42,676 nucleotides of DNA from Ectocarpus siliculosus (Eukaryota; Sar; Phaeophyceae; Ectocarpales; Ectocarpaceae), in assembly GCA_000310025.1 (NCBI GenBank), contig FN649738.1, forward strand, positions 2,855,337-2,898,012. The letters run 5' to 3'. The notes under the pieces are model-generated. The model saw nothing but the letters and a program-made list of their open reading frames with translations, was not told where the DNA came from and ran no database searches. Positions within the stretch are counted from its first letter, which is position 1. Every line of letters begins with the position of its first letter. The translations under genes were made by a program, and so were the position numbers. Positions 21,055 to 32,539 of this stretch are shown piece by piece.

Positions 21055-24000
21055 ATGGCCGAACCAGTCAAGGAAGCGGACGCCGGAGTGGTTGTGCCTG
21101 TGGCGGCAGCAGAGGAGAAGCAGACGGAAGCGAAAGCGGCAGTAACAGCAGCAGCAGCACCTGCGACAACGGTGCGACTCACGGACGATGAGTTGCTCGT
21201 CAAGCACTTCCCGCGGTACTTCTACGACGAGAAGGAGACGCTGTTCCCCATCGATCTCAACAGGTGGGTGCTTCGCTATCAGCAGCCGTGTGTCTACTGC
21301 TGTACCTGTGAAGCATTTACTGCCGTCGCATGTTCAACCGGAGACTTCGGGGTGCGGGGTGCGGGGTGCGGGGTAACCAGGAGTTAACTGGTATTCAGCA
21401 GTGACGTGAATGTTGTGCGTGCGCTGTTATTATTCGGGGTGGGCACACAGCCCAAGGGATGACGCAAAAGGTAGGGCACAGCCACAGGAGAAACATACAC
21501 GGATGCTTGGCCTTTGGAGAAGAGAAGACATGAAACCTTTACATCTCGGAAAAGCGCTCGACTTGGCGGGGTCATCCCTCCGTCGGAATAAAATCACACA
21601 CGAGGGTTCTGCTGTTGCTGCTGCACGATAGCAGCGGCGCACATCGCTTCGGAAACACCAACAGCCCGCGCGCCTTCTTTGCCGGCGAGGGGGAGTAGCG
21701 GAAGACTCGCCCAAGAAAATCCCGCTCTCGATCGTGCCCACGGTTGGGAGGGAAACTACATCTATGGGTTCGCCTTCTTACTCTTGTGCGCAGAAAATTC
21801 CGTGCACGGGGTTGAAGAAGCCCGCTCCGCTTGCTCCTATTCTGCCGTTTATAACGGCTGTAACGGTGTTCTCTCCCACGACACAACCCCTCCGACAGTA
21901 GTCCTTCTGTGTTTGTATTTATGTTTCCTAGTACTGCTGTATGCATAGAGTGCCTGAATAGCGCCAAACCGGCACTACTCAGGGTCCCCCAGCACTAATA
22001 TTCAGGGCCTTACGCATACAAACGTGCCACACCGCCACTTTAAAACACTTGTAACTGTTTGATTTCTGGGTGCAACGCTTTGCGGAGCCAACAGAGCACC
22101 CCATGAACCGTGAATGGTGAAGGTGTGGCGTGGGCAGACTTTGTCACGACACGTGCGAATCCTACCCTGTCGAAAGTCAACTGGGCGGGACAGACACGCA
22201 CGTACTTCCTAGCCTGAAATGTCGCGTAAACCCTTCACATGAAGTGTACCCCACACATGTGGCACCGGCCTTACACGGGCCAATCACCCGACAGCGAAAC
22301 GAAGACACTCACTTATTCACCCGATGCATCTCTTGCGCAAAAAAATAACGTTTTGAAGCTCCTATGTATTATCTACTATACTCCTCCAAAACGATGAAAA
22401 AGGGAGCAAAATCTCATCCTCCTTGCGCTCCTTCCATGTAGCGAGAGCAGCAAAAAAAATGTATGTGCGGGCGTGATTATTAGCACCGATCGCGACATCG
22501 TCAGTCTCAGTGCGGAAACAAGAAATTAGTGCTACCAAAGCCCCATGATCGGTGTTGTGTCTTTTTGACAGCATCGACCCCGTGCGTGTGTTTTCTTTGT
22601 TGGCATTGACCGCGCTATCCGACTGACTAATAATGAAAAGAAGGCAGTCTTTGTAACGGAAAAATACATCAACACTTTTTAATACTTCAAATGGTATGAG
22701 AAGCTGTGAATGCCACCTCAGACTGTCATAGATCGTGACGTCAGATGACCTGTCGGAGATATACCTTCGGGGTGTTGCCACAGATAGAGTCTTTGTATGA
22801 TGGACGCTGAACCTGCTGCTGCGGGCTCGCTCCCCCCCTGACTCACAACACAACTATCCGTGCTCTTCAGCCTCTCCGTAAGAGGTGTATCCATACCACA
22901 CATCCCAAGAGGAACTTGTCCACACGTGAACCTGGAGACATCCATCTCATAGTTGGCGTCAACACAGTGCGTGTGCCTATCGAGGTCTTCGTGGGCTGGT
23001 AGAACTACCTCGTGGTAGTGTTCACCATGGGAAACAAAAAGAAAATACTAAAAAACAAGCGGCGGCCTTCAGCCGAAGAGGAGGAAGAAGTGGAAGTGCG
23101 TAATGCTATTGGATGGAGCAAACACGACAAACAACGCGGTGAGACCCCAGGGCAGCGTGTTGCTACCACCGAGAATTAATGCCGGGCTGAAATGACAATC
23201 AGTGATATCCCGCCAGGCAACTGCTTGCTGCGTGCCGGCCCCCGGCCTGCTCCTGCTCTCTTTGTTGTACTCACAAGATTCTTCACCACTTCACGCTCGG
23301 CAAATACCTTGTTTTGTGCCAAGAAATTCATCAATAACTCCAGCAAGATGTCGACCGATGTGTTCCTATGGTTGATGGAGGGAGATATGTTAATATTTCC
23401 CGCACAAGAGAAGAAGAAAACACGACCGTGTGGCTGCATCGGCGGAGTGGGCGGGGAAACCCAAGAAGTAACTTCGTGTGCACATGAACATGTACATGTT
23501 TTTTTTTTCTTCTGGTGGCATAACTCGACAGCAGTTACAGGACTTTTTAGTTTCGATTGAGTCCAAATTCAAGCAGGTGTAGTCGTCTGTGACACATCAA
23601 CACGCCCGGTTTGCAAAATTCTCTACTGCTTGCTCCGGAGTGGGTATTCCTTCTGAGAAGCGGGGTGTAGGTTTTCCTGTCAAAAACGGCTGGGGTACGA
23701 GTACCAATAGTATCAACACGTTGGCTCTTTTTTGTGTGAAGACACCCTTCCACAGGACGAGCGTATGCATGCAAATACACCAAACAATGGCTGGATTTGG
23801 CGATATGTTTTGGCAAAATTTGCTTCGGAGGAACTTGAATAAATACCCGGAACTGGTCATGATGAGCCGAAGTTTTGTTCTGCGCAAACAATATATTGTA
23901 CTTCGTACATGGCATGGAGGCTATTCTCCAAGATTTTCTCAGATGTATGTGTTGAGGCTTACCAACTGCGGGGTACATGCATTTCCTTTTGAAAATACAC

Positions 24001-27000
24001 AAGTACGATTAAATAACTGAAATACTACCCATTCGAGATATTGCAACAGTTCTAGTAAACAGCCATATTTCGCGTTGGGTGCAAGATATGTGCAACATGT
24101 GCGTGTATGCATACCATTGGACGCATGCCAACATGAAACACATACGCAACCCGTCTGTGTGTGGTACGCTTAACAAAATCCTTTTTTGTAGACCCGAGAG
24201 AGAAAACATGGGCCTCTTTTTCGTGGCTTTATGAAAATCAATGAATACTTGAGGAGGTCAACCTAATTTAAGCCCTTACCCCCTTCCTCCCCTTTCGTCC
24301 TCTCGAGGACGCCTGGACCATGGTCTAACCGCTAAGGCATGCAAAACATGAGAGTACGCCCCCCCTCCCCCCCCCGCCCCTCCCTTCGCTGCTGCTGAGA
24401 GAACAATTCGTGGGGTTCTTTTTCGCGGCTTCATGAAAATCTTTTTACCCCTTTTTGCTCTTTTGAGGTGGTCAACATCAATTAATCCCTTCATCCCTCT
24501 TCCCCACTTGCGCTGTAGGTATACCGTGGACAAATCCGAGGTGGATGGGTGCAACGGCGTCGCTACCCCCAGGTGAGAGTGAAAAGGGATTTAGCCACGC
24601 GTTCTGTGCATGCAATCAGGAAGAAGACCCGTGATTATAGAGGTGATTGGTTCCTGTATGTATCTAAATATCTCCATCTTCTGGCGTGCGAGAAAGGTCT
24701 TACATCTCTTGCGGAATATGTAGCGATGCTTGTTCTGCCTATAGCGATGCTTGCTCTGCCTAGTAGGCCTGATAGTGACAGCGGTGCTGGCTGCTGTATG
24801 CCTTCGCTGCTGTACTTGGTAGGACTGAACAGACGAGCGGGGTGAGATTCATCCCTCAAGGAGAGGCTGCAATGAGGACGTGTCCTTCTCATCCTTCCAT
24901 CGGGAACGAGTTGCTTCTCCCACGTTTCCCTCTGTTCAAGAAACCGAATTGTTTTACTTTTGATACCCTTTCGAGGGTGTCTCACCATGTCTCCCGCTTC
25001 TCCAAGAGCTAGATTTCTTGTTTTCTTTGTGCACACCGCAGCAGTTTCCGCTTCGGTTGATTGACGCCGGTGGCCCTGTAGAGCGCCGGCGAAATTGCTG
25101 AGCACAGACTGAATCACCAAGCAAGCCATTCTGTACATTGAATAGCGCCGGTCCCTCCGAATGGCGCCGGTCGATGCGCCGGGCTCATACCGGCGTTATT
25201 GAGGGCCCTCCACTGTAGTGCCGGTATGCGCCCGCCAGATTCACCGGCAGTATACCGGGCACCCGGGAATGTCTATTCAGAGAATCAGACAGCTTGAATA
25301 GGAATATTCCATCCGCGCCACGCGATTTTACCGGCGCTACCTTGAGCGGCGGCACTATTCCACCAGCGCTATTGAAGGACCCCCGCTGTATGCATAAAAT
25401 AAACGGGTACCCCCTGTGTGTCCCAGCATGGTATACCGCGGTGCCGCCCCTAACGCCGTGTATCGACTATGCACTGGTATTGCTTTCGTGGCTCACGACA
25501 CAGCAAGGACGGCGAGAACACCTGGCTCATCTACATGAACTACTACCTGTTCGACGGAGGCGTCGCCAGGCTGGGGGGGCTGGGGGACCACAAATACGAC
25601 CTCGAGATCGTCATCGTCGAGATCAACAGACATGTGAGGGTGACCACGATTTTTTTTTGGGGGGGGGGGCGCAGGTGTGTGCGTGCGTGTGTTATTTATT
25701 GTTGGCATCGATGATGCCGGCCGGATGCTGACCGATAAACGGACGTCAGTCCCAGTGCAGTTGAAAACAGAAAATGCTACTATAGGCCGTGATCTGGGAC
25801 TAACCCGTGAGTGTATGCTATGTGTGTCCTTAGTGTTGGCGTCGATCGTGCTGGCCAGCTGGCCAATGAAAATACATCAGTCTCAGTGCTGCTACGACAA
25901 AGAGGGCCATGCCTGTGTGTCCAGGAGAGAAATAAGGTTCGATCCATTCTCTTCGTCGCGTACTTCCTGCTTTGCGCGAATCCCGTGTCATCTAACGTTG
26001 CGGGCGGAGGACAGAAGGAATCATAACAAATCCCCCGTTTCCAAGCGAACGAACGCTCGGGGATTGTACATTCCCCGCGGGTGAAACAATCAAAACAAAA
26101 AAATGTGACAGATATGCAAGCAGTGGAATGTTCGTCGTCGGCCTGCTGGATATGGCCACGCCTCCGAGCAGCGGTAGCAGCAGCACGTGATCGGTGTGCT
26201 TTAAGGCATCATCAGACACACCACGGTCTATGCAACCCCCCCCAAACACACCGGTGACTGCACTAGGTTCGAGCATCGTGAGACAACTTGGCCGCCCACA
26301 CCGCCAGTCTTTGGAAGGGGAACGGATGGGAAAAATCCGTTGGTATAGCGAAAAACGTGCTAGATGGGCAACATGCGTTGGTCATTGCGTCAAACGTGCT
26401 ACACCCCCGAAACGAGCGCAGCAAGAGGCGTGTCTGTGTTAGGAGAAAGAGAACGTGGTTTCTCCGTATTAAGGGGGTGCGCGGATCGGTGGTCAAACGA
26501 CTCAACAGAAGGGAGCAACCGATGGGCATCCCCTCTCCCAACCTTCCCCTCCAACGCCCCCCCCCCCCCCCCCCCAAGAGCCTAATAGCCCCTGCAGTGC
26601 GAGGCGATACTAACAATACTGACTTGTAGCCTTCTTGGTTCTGTCCACCACACAGCAACAACAACAACCCATCTCGCCCCCTCCACCCCGAGCAGCAAAA
26701 CGTTTCGGGAGTGTTCTACGGCCCGCACAGCGGCCACGAGCACATGTGGATCCGGAACAAGGATGACGTCAAGGAGATCCTGGACGAGACGGGGCGGCCG
26801 AGGGTGTACGTCAGCCTCGGCAAGCACGCCAGCTACCCCCTCCCCGGAAAGGGTAAGCTAGCTTTTTTTTTGTGCGTGTGATGTGTTTTAAGTACCATCT
26901 GCTGCTGCTGCTGCTGCTGCTGCTGTGTGTGAGTCTTTGGGTAACATCTGCTGTGCGTGTGTTTATGTTGCGTAGTACCGTTGAGAAGCTCTACGTTGTA

Positions 27001-29104
27001 GCCTGTTGACCAATGGTACTTATCGTCATCCAAGTGGGGGAGTATGTGTGTGTGATTGTGTAGTTATTTTGTTGCATTTGACCGCGTTGACCGGGTGACC
27101 AATGATATTGTTTCTCACACACACACACGTTCTCCCCCCCCCCCCCGCGTGAAGACTTTTTTTATGAGGTCGATTTTCCTGTACACCCCCCCTCTGTCTA
27201 CCCCCTTCCCCGAGAGCCATGTTTTCGTCGCTTTGCAACGACGTTGTAAAACACGCCGATCGCTTCGTGAGCTCGACACCTATTTTAGCGCTTTTTTTTC
27301 CTCTGTTTTTTTTTGCGGTAACCACAATGGTGGTCGAGTAGATCATGTTGTGCAGGGTCGAGAACCCTCACTCCGCGCAAAGAGGATGATCGCACCACGT
27401 TGTGTTAAATTGGTCAGGCACCCTCGAGACAGTTACACAGTGCTCATACCTGTCTCTGGAAGTAAAAGCACCAGAGAACAAATTAAGTCAGTCGCAGCTG
27501 TCATCCGTATGCAAGGAAAGTAAGCACAAGATGCCGAACACCCTTGGCAGCATGCAGCGCACCCTCCATGCGACTCGCCGAATACCTCACGGCGCTTCGC
27601 GCTTGGTGATGTGAGAGGCTGGTCCGGTGAGAACCTGGCGTGCTCCGTCCCGGCTTTGTAGGGACGCGAGGTCATTGGTCTAACTCCGGCATGCACGACT
27701 ATGAGTACCCCCCCACACACACCCCTCTGTCTCTCGGGCTGCACACCCTATACGCCATTTGCTCCGCTTGCAGACCAATGGCAGCTGACAGCTGCATAAA
27801 CACGAGCGCTTTGTTCCGTTTCATGACTCGTACGTTCGTGTGTCTCGTCTGTAAACCAACCAGTGACGCGTCTCTTCGGCTTCGGAACGGACAACTGCGA
27901 AAACCCGCGGCCCCGCGACCGCCCCCTGTTCATCCTCGACCATGTATGTGTTGTTGTTGTGGTTGCTGACTCTTGCAGAATTTTAGAGGGGAAACCGTTC
28001 GGTATGGGTAGACACTTGCCGGCGATGGCGAACGAGCGGGATGATATTCTTGGAAGCAATTGTTTTGCCCGCTGATTTACGGTGCGCGTTGACCGCTTTC
28101 GGGTACCAAGGCAATCGAGAACGGTCGTTGAGCAACGTACAAACAGCGGGCGAACACGACGCTGATCGAACGAAGTCCACGCAAGTGTTCTGTTTACATT
28201 ATTCGGACGTCCACCCCTTGTACTTGCTTGGTCTGTGTAGTTCTCCCCTCTTAAGCCTATTCTACGCAACAGAAGTACGAAACGTCCGAATAGGCCCCTC
28301 TGAAACGCACAATGGGCAGCTTGGGCCCTCCGTTCTGCCCTCCATCGTTCTTTTGTAGTAGGCCTTACCTCTTCTTCCCCCTCGTAATCACTTGTTCTTA
28401 GGTACCGTACTTTTACTTTTTTCTCAAAAGGGTGATGGCGCAAATTTAGATCGAGACCGGGTGGCTTACTTACCTGAGCAAGTCGAGAGCTGTACGGATA
28501 CATCACAGTGACACCGACACCCACTAAAATGTCCCCACAACTCGCGAACAGAGGAACAATGCTGAGCGCGGAGTCAGTCCTCTTCCGGCTTTGTGTTTCT
28601 TTCACGTCTCCCTGTAACCGGCTTTAGCGTTGTTGCCTCAGGGGGGAAATTTCACACACGAAAACAGACGCCCAACTCGATCGAGTGTGATACCAGCATT
28701 GTCAATTATGTACCGGTTGCTCGCCCCCGCCTCCTTCAGACGAAAACAAACGTTTTCTTCTTTGCATTTTTTTTTGCCGAGCCCACGCGCAAGTTGTGGA
28801 CAAAAAACTTACCAGCTAACCCTAGGAATCATCGTGTATTGTACCGATCCCCCGACCCCGAACGCCATAATTCCCCCGTCCAACGCCTTCTGCAACCTTG
28901 TCTTCGCAGCAAACTCGACGTGTCGACAAGATTGACGGGGAGTTTGCCGGGCCAAAGAGGCGGATAAGGCGGGACTGGTCCGTGGCGCCCGCCGTACGCA
29001 TCAAGGACGTCCCCAGGCGTATGGCGGTGCCCCCCGCCGCCCAAGTCCAGAAAGAGCTATGTGAGTGTTTCCGTGAGCGATGTGGAGAAACGAACAAGCT
29101 TTAG
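21055..29104 (+). CDS. VPS62-like protein
   Basis: Exons 21055-21263, 25504-25633, 26693 (or 26696)-26852, 27864-27943 and 28910-29104 agree in phase at every join (2/1, 0/0, 1/2, 0/0), giving about 257 residues. The ATG at 21055 starts an Ala/Val/Glu-rich leader. HFPRYFYDEKETLFPIDLN then matches the conserved opening of VPS62/DUF946-type proteins. Next come TWLIYMNYYLFDGG, LGDHKYDLEIVIVEI, FYGPHSGHEHMWIR, RPRVYVSLGKHASYP, TRLFGFGTDNC and FAGPKRRIRRDWSVAP. The G-DH, HS-H and GKHASYP motifs are the family hallmarks. The function of the family is poorly known; yeast Vps62 is linked to vacuolar sorting. The segment usual between FPIDLN and TWLIY is absent from the exons I found, so one may lie in the 4.2-kb first intron. 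If the donor at 29061 is used, the C-terminus would extend further. Confidence 0.75.
22362..23365 (-). CDS. Putative antisense gene nested in the VPS62-like first intron (5' partial)
   Basis: Four minus-strand exons join in phase: 23365-23275 (ending at a GTGAGTAC donor), 23047-22847 (67 codons, acceptor TTTTTTAG, donor GTGAGT), 22812-22765 (donor GTATAT) and 22622-22362 (stop TAG). The product reads SVDILLELLMNFLAQNKVFA, then a His/Cys-rich part (SHGEHYHEVVLPAHEDLDRH, THCVDANYEMDVS), CGQVPLGMCGMDTPL, and a C-terminus including NHARTYIFFAALATWKERKE. A possible first exon lies at 25138-24989 (MACLVIQSVLSNFAGALQGH, donor GTGAGA). I recognise no family. The run of phase-consistent splice sites is the main support. 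The His/Cys cluster could bind metal; this is inference. Confidence 0.45.
24016..24042. repeat. Dispersed repeat R, 5' fragment
   Basis: The block AAATACTACCCATTCGAGAT matches the start of repeat R at 11694 and 33226. The downstream blocks are missing here. It is intronic. Confidence 0.5.
24216..24507. repeat. Direct repeat pair in intron
   Basis: A block at 24216-24292 (TTTTTCGTGGCTTTATGAAA, then TTGAGGAGGTCAAC and TAAGCCCTTACCCCCTTCC) recurs at 24418-24507 (TTTTTCGCGGCTTCATGAAA, TTGAGGTGGTCAAC, TAATCCCTTCATCCCTCTTCC). The stem-loop element at 24303 lies between the two copies. Confidence 0.65.
24303..24366 (+). repeat. Short stem-loop element, copy 1
   Basis: About 60 nt: GAGGACGCCTGGACCATGGT, CTAACCGCTAAGG, a stem CATG-CAAAA-CATG, and GTACGCCCCCC. 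Two relatives are at 27655-27712 (plus) and 29868-29922 (minus). The GGTCTAAC part resembles a tRNA A box, but no B box (GGTTCRANTCC) follows. Confidence 0.6.
25137..25384. repeat. Cluster of CCGGCGCTATT-type inverted motifs
   Basis: Five variants of a short motif in both orientations: GAATAGCGCCGGTCCCTCC at 25140, GGCGCCGGT near 25160, TACCGGCGTTATTGAGGGCC at 25186, TACCGGCGCTACC near 25330 and CCAGCGCTATTGAAGGACCC at 25362. The outermost pair is inverted, which suggests a MITE or foldback element just before the second VPS62-like exon. A related fragment (GAATAGCGCCAAACCGGC) is at 21956. Confidence 0.5.
26899..26925. repeat. (CTG)9 microsatellite in intron
   Basis: Nine uninterrupted CTG units about 45 bp after the donor at 26853. 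Confidence 0.95.
27655..27712 (+). repeat. Short stem-loop element, copy 2
   Basis: AGGGACGCGAGGTCATTGGT, CTAACTCCGG, CATG-CACGACT-ATG, GTACCCCCCC. It aligns with copies 1 and 3, with a 3-base deletion before the stem. It lies in a VPS62-like intron. Confidence 0.55.
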
Positions 29105-29867
29105 GGTACCCTGTTGTTTGGGTTCTCTTGTGGTTGTTTGTGTGTGGCTCTGTTTGTTCACCTCTTTTATGGTCTCTTTTCGTGCGTGTTTGCCGCTGCG
29201 ATTCAAAAGTGGCGACGACAACACGCCCATGGGAAAATATATTCGTTACGTTTGTGGCGTTGCGAGAGTATCCTACTCTTTCGGTCGTCGTGTTTCGGGG
29301 TCTCATATTTGTACCATATGAATTTGTCTTGTCCACTTTGGTTTATGATCCGATTTCTCGCTCGCGGTGGTTTTGATTTCCGTAGCCCCGCTTCGCAATG
29401 TTACTTTTGTGTTCCGGTGTCCGATTGTGTCTTCTTCGCTACTACTTCCGCAACCTTTCAAGTGTAGGGCAACTGCATGGACGTTGTTTCAAGCGAGCGC
29501 ACGTGGGGCAATGCCACCTCTCGCCGTTGCTCTTGTCTCGCCAAGGCTAACACCGCAAGAACGAAGCACTGTCGCACACTTGGTGCGTACGTAGAACCGG
29601 CGATCGACATCCCACCCGTACGAAGCAAGTCTCTCGTGACACCCCCCCCCGCACTGGCTCAGCAATGATGCACCCACGCACACCCTCTAAACGCTGCCTG
29701 CACTACTTTTCTGTGCGTTGGTCTCTGTCCTTGTCGCAACAACAACCCGCAGCTAAGTTGGCTTTCTGGAGGTGAGGAAAGGAGTCGGCCGAACCAACCC
29801 GCAAGCAAAGCCAAGCCAAGTCAAGGCAAGTCCAGTCACCGCGTCCTGTAACCAAGCATGGGGGGCG

Positions 29868-29922
29868 TACTCGTGTTTTGCACGCCTTGGCCGTTAGACC
29901 ATGGACCACGCGTCCTCGGGAT
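29868..29922 (-). repeat. Short stem-loop element, copy 3
   Basis: On the minus strand: GAGGACGCGTGGTCCATGGT, CTAACGGCCAAGG, stem CGTG-CAAAA-CACG, GTACGCCCCCC. The stem changes from CATG/CATG (copy 1) to CGTG/CACG here, a compensatory change. Confidence 0.6.
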
Positions 29923-30110
29923 GAGAGGGGGGAGGGGTTATCCCGAGAGGGGGGAGGGGTCAAGCTCGTTTGTTTTGAGTTTGGGTGAGCCGGACCCTCG
30001 GAGTAAGCTCTCGCAACCGGCATTTGTGCGTGTATGAAACGTTTTATTTTTGTCGTTTTTGCCACAGCTTCCGCATGAGGGTAGTAGATCACTGAAAGCA
30101 GACACTTTTT

Positions 30111-30187
30111 ACGTGCTCAAGAGCACATCTGTTTGTTCAGGCCGTATCTTTGCGAGCTCAAGAGGCATCTGTTTGTTCAGGGTGTAT
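30111..30187. repeat. Tandem duplication, about 40-bp unit
   Basis: Two copies of GTGCTCAAGAG, CATCTGTTTGTTCAGG, GTAT at 30111-30147 and 30151-30187, differing at a few positions. Confidence 0.75.
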
Positions 30188-31527
30188 GCACATGTGTACT
30201 CGTGCCCAGTGTGAATCGGTGGCGAGTCGGCTCTTTTCGAAGTGTCAATTCCTCGTCATGGTACTTCTGCATTTAGGTCTCGCTGTTTTCCACGACCTCA
30301 AGAAACGGGCAAGCAGCGTTGTGACGCTTTGTATCCGGCATTGATGGTCGAGGAGGGTGACGAAGTGGGGAGTTGTAGCTTCCGTTCATACCCCAGTCAT
30401 TGTATTGTTGTACAGATATTCTTGAATTCCGTGGCTGCCGGGGGTTGGTATCTCTCGCGCCACCGGTGGTGATAGACAGTCACCGCTGAGGTGTGTTGGC
30501 ACCCTTTCTTTCTGAAAGGCTGGCTGTTGCAGTATGGCATGTACTGGTGTGGATCATGTACAACAGTGTAGAGAAGTGCTGAGCGAGGTGTTTGATTTCC
30601 ACGTCCAGGCGGATGTATATATGCCTACACGTTACAGTGGTCGTCACTTTTATTCAGTGACGTTTAGTCACGTGCCACGCCGCCCGGCGCTGGTTTGAGT
30701 CTCCTCTGTAGATGTAAGCTGAAAACACATTACACGACGGTATCTGCCGCTGTTGACCGCAAGAAAACCGGTGCGGGGTACTGGCAGGGGGGTTCACTGG
30801 TGGTTGTTGTTGCAAGCCGCGTCGCGCGAAATGCTTTTTTCCTCCTTACCTCCTGGGCCGTACTTGGAGTGATAGGAAGGGAGTTGTTATTCTTGCGAGT
30901 TCATGTGCGGGTGGGTGTTGATGGATGATAATATCCTGCTGCCCAGCCCGGGTGTGGGGAGGATAAGGGAACGGCGACTCTTATTTCTTGTTGTTTCACA
31001 TCAGCGATGTAGTAGTTGCTATATGCTCTTATGGGATGTGTTGATCAGAAGGGAATGAGAGGCGACATTGAACTTTGATCTAGAAACTGCACTCGCAGAT
31101 TCATCATCCACGGAGAGCCAAGTAGTATATCGCTGCTGCTGTCCAATGTTCATGTTTCTGTTCGTTTTGTCGGATCGCTCTGTCTGGTGATGATTCCCTA
31201 TCTTGGCAAAGCTCAGCTCTTGATGCTGGGTCGGTCAACTTGGTTAATACGTTTGTTTCCGTTGACGGAAGACTTGTTGTACTGTCGGCTATTCATCTCG
31301 GCAGCCCCCGGGCCGACACGAGGAACCGGGCACACACGAGACGATTTGAATGAGACCGTCTGGGTTTAACTACATGCATGCGCGGCGTGCCTCTCTGTAT
31401 GCATAGCCTACATGACAATAATTCCGATGTCAGCAGTCAGATGAGCCATGTGTCAACTCGCGGCAACACGAGAGAGAGAAGAGACATAATATAATCACTT
31501 TGTCTCTGGTCTGTTCTTACAGTAGTA

Positions 31528-32182
31528 CAGTTGGGGCCCGCGAATAAGAAACGTCAATTATTTCGGGTCGAGGCTCAAAGTCTTATTTTTCTGGCTGTTG
31601 GTCGAATACTCATGAGTTTTTCTTAAAATGATAATTTCTATTGTTTGGCTCTGTCGCCTGGCTTGTACAACGTCACTCGGTTAGTTGCCGTTTCTTATGT
31701 TACCCATTATTTCGTCAACCATACCCTCCGTCCACGAACATCTCCCAACCGATGAGTGCGAAGCACACAAACTAAATAGACAAATCACTTCCGGGGGTCT
31801 CGTCTGACTGGTGCTGCCAAGGTGCCGAGGTGTGCCGCCCCCCCCTGTGCAGCAATCGAAATAATGCATTGTTCAGAAGAAACGCACGAAGACACTCACT
31901 CAAGCTATTTGCCACGAGCTCCGGTCCCCTACTGTAGTTTCTCATGTCTCATATCCTTCAATCGGGAGTTACATCTCCCGCACTTTCCTCTGGGCATTTC
32001 CCGCACTACCGTTGGTACTTCCTACGTATTCAAATCCCATAACATGTCTCTGTGGGTGCGTGTTTTCTTATTCGGATGGTTCTTAACTTTGCGTCCGTTT
32101 TCAGGTGTGTTTCTTAGTCACGTTTTCTTATATTTCCTCAAAATAAAGTTGTTAAATTTTTCTGAACGGCGGGCCGCAACTA
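31528..32182. mobile_element. Second pogo-like element, non-autonomous
   Basis: The left end CAGTTGGGGCCCGCGAATAA (31528, preceded by TA at 31526-31527) has the same 23-bp design as the element at 18569, with CAG, GGCCCGC and TAAGAA conserved. An imperfect inverted partner (TTCTGAACGGCGGGCCGCAA, CT) is at 32160-32182. TTCTTA motifs are frequent near the right end (32077, 32090, 32112, 32126). The interior of about 600 bp shows no transposase. Confidence 0.6.
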
Positions 32183-32220
32183 AGTAACGTTTACCCTCCT
32201 AGTACCCTCCGCAAAAAAAA

Positions 32221-32304
32221 AATGACGAACAAATGTTCATCAGCCATTGGTCGAGGGGCTAAAATGTCGATCAAATGTTCATCAGCCATTGGTCGAGGGG
32301 CTAC
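32221..32304. repeat. 42-bp tandem duplication
   Basis: Two 42-bp units (32221-32262 and 32263-32304) differ at only three or four positions; the shared core is CAAATGTTCATCAGCCATTG followed by GTCGAGGGGCTA. Confidence 0.9.
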
Positions 32305-32428
32305 AGTCCCTCCAAAGAATCTGAGCTCCTTGCCAGACAAAGGGTAACGACATGATTTATTTGCAGTATGAATAGATAGATGAGTGTCCCCAAAACAGGT
32401 GGGGACACTTTTCATACTGAAGCCAAGT

Positions 32429-32515
32429 CTGTTAGGATGTACAGCACATCCACTATGCTACAAGTCAGCGCTGACTTGTAGCATCGTGGATGTAATGTGC
32501 TGTACATCTTAGCAG
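32429..32515. repeat. Long hairpin 1
   Basis: A near-perfect palindrome of about 87 bp centred on AGTCAGCGCTGACT. The arms run from CTGTTAGGATGTACAGCAC to GTGCTGTACATCTTAGCAG, with a 5-nt bulge in the right arm. It is homologous to hairpin 2. Confidence 0.85.
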
Positions 32516-32539
32516 GGATATCCGATTCGAACCGTTGTA

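Larger units (their letters stand above)
29105..31527. other. Intergenic; no supported gene
   Basis: Only short open frames with no matching splice partners. It contains the stem-loop copy 3, a GCCAA-type short repeat near 29812-29835 and a 37-40 bp tandem duplication at 30111-30187. An open piece at about 29470-29595 (plus) has an acceptor but no phase-consistent partner. Confidence 0.4.

Noticed and set aside
23029-23181. Plus-strand small protein starting MGNKKKILKNKRRPS
   Set aside because: It overlaps a 67-codon minus-strand exon with matched splice sites and phase on both sides; the plus frame has no supported partner exon.
24303-24366. tRNA gene
   Set aside because: Only an A-box-like core is present; no acceptor stem, T arm or B box can be drawn in any of the three copies.
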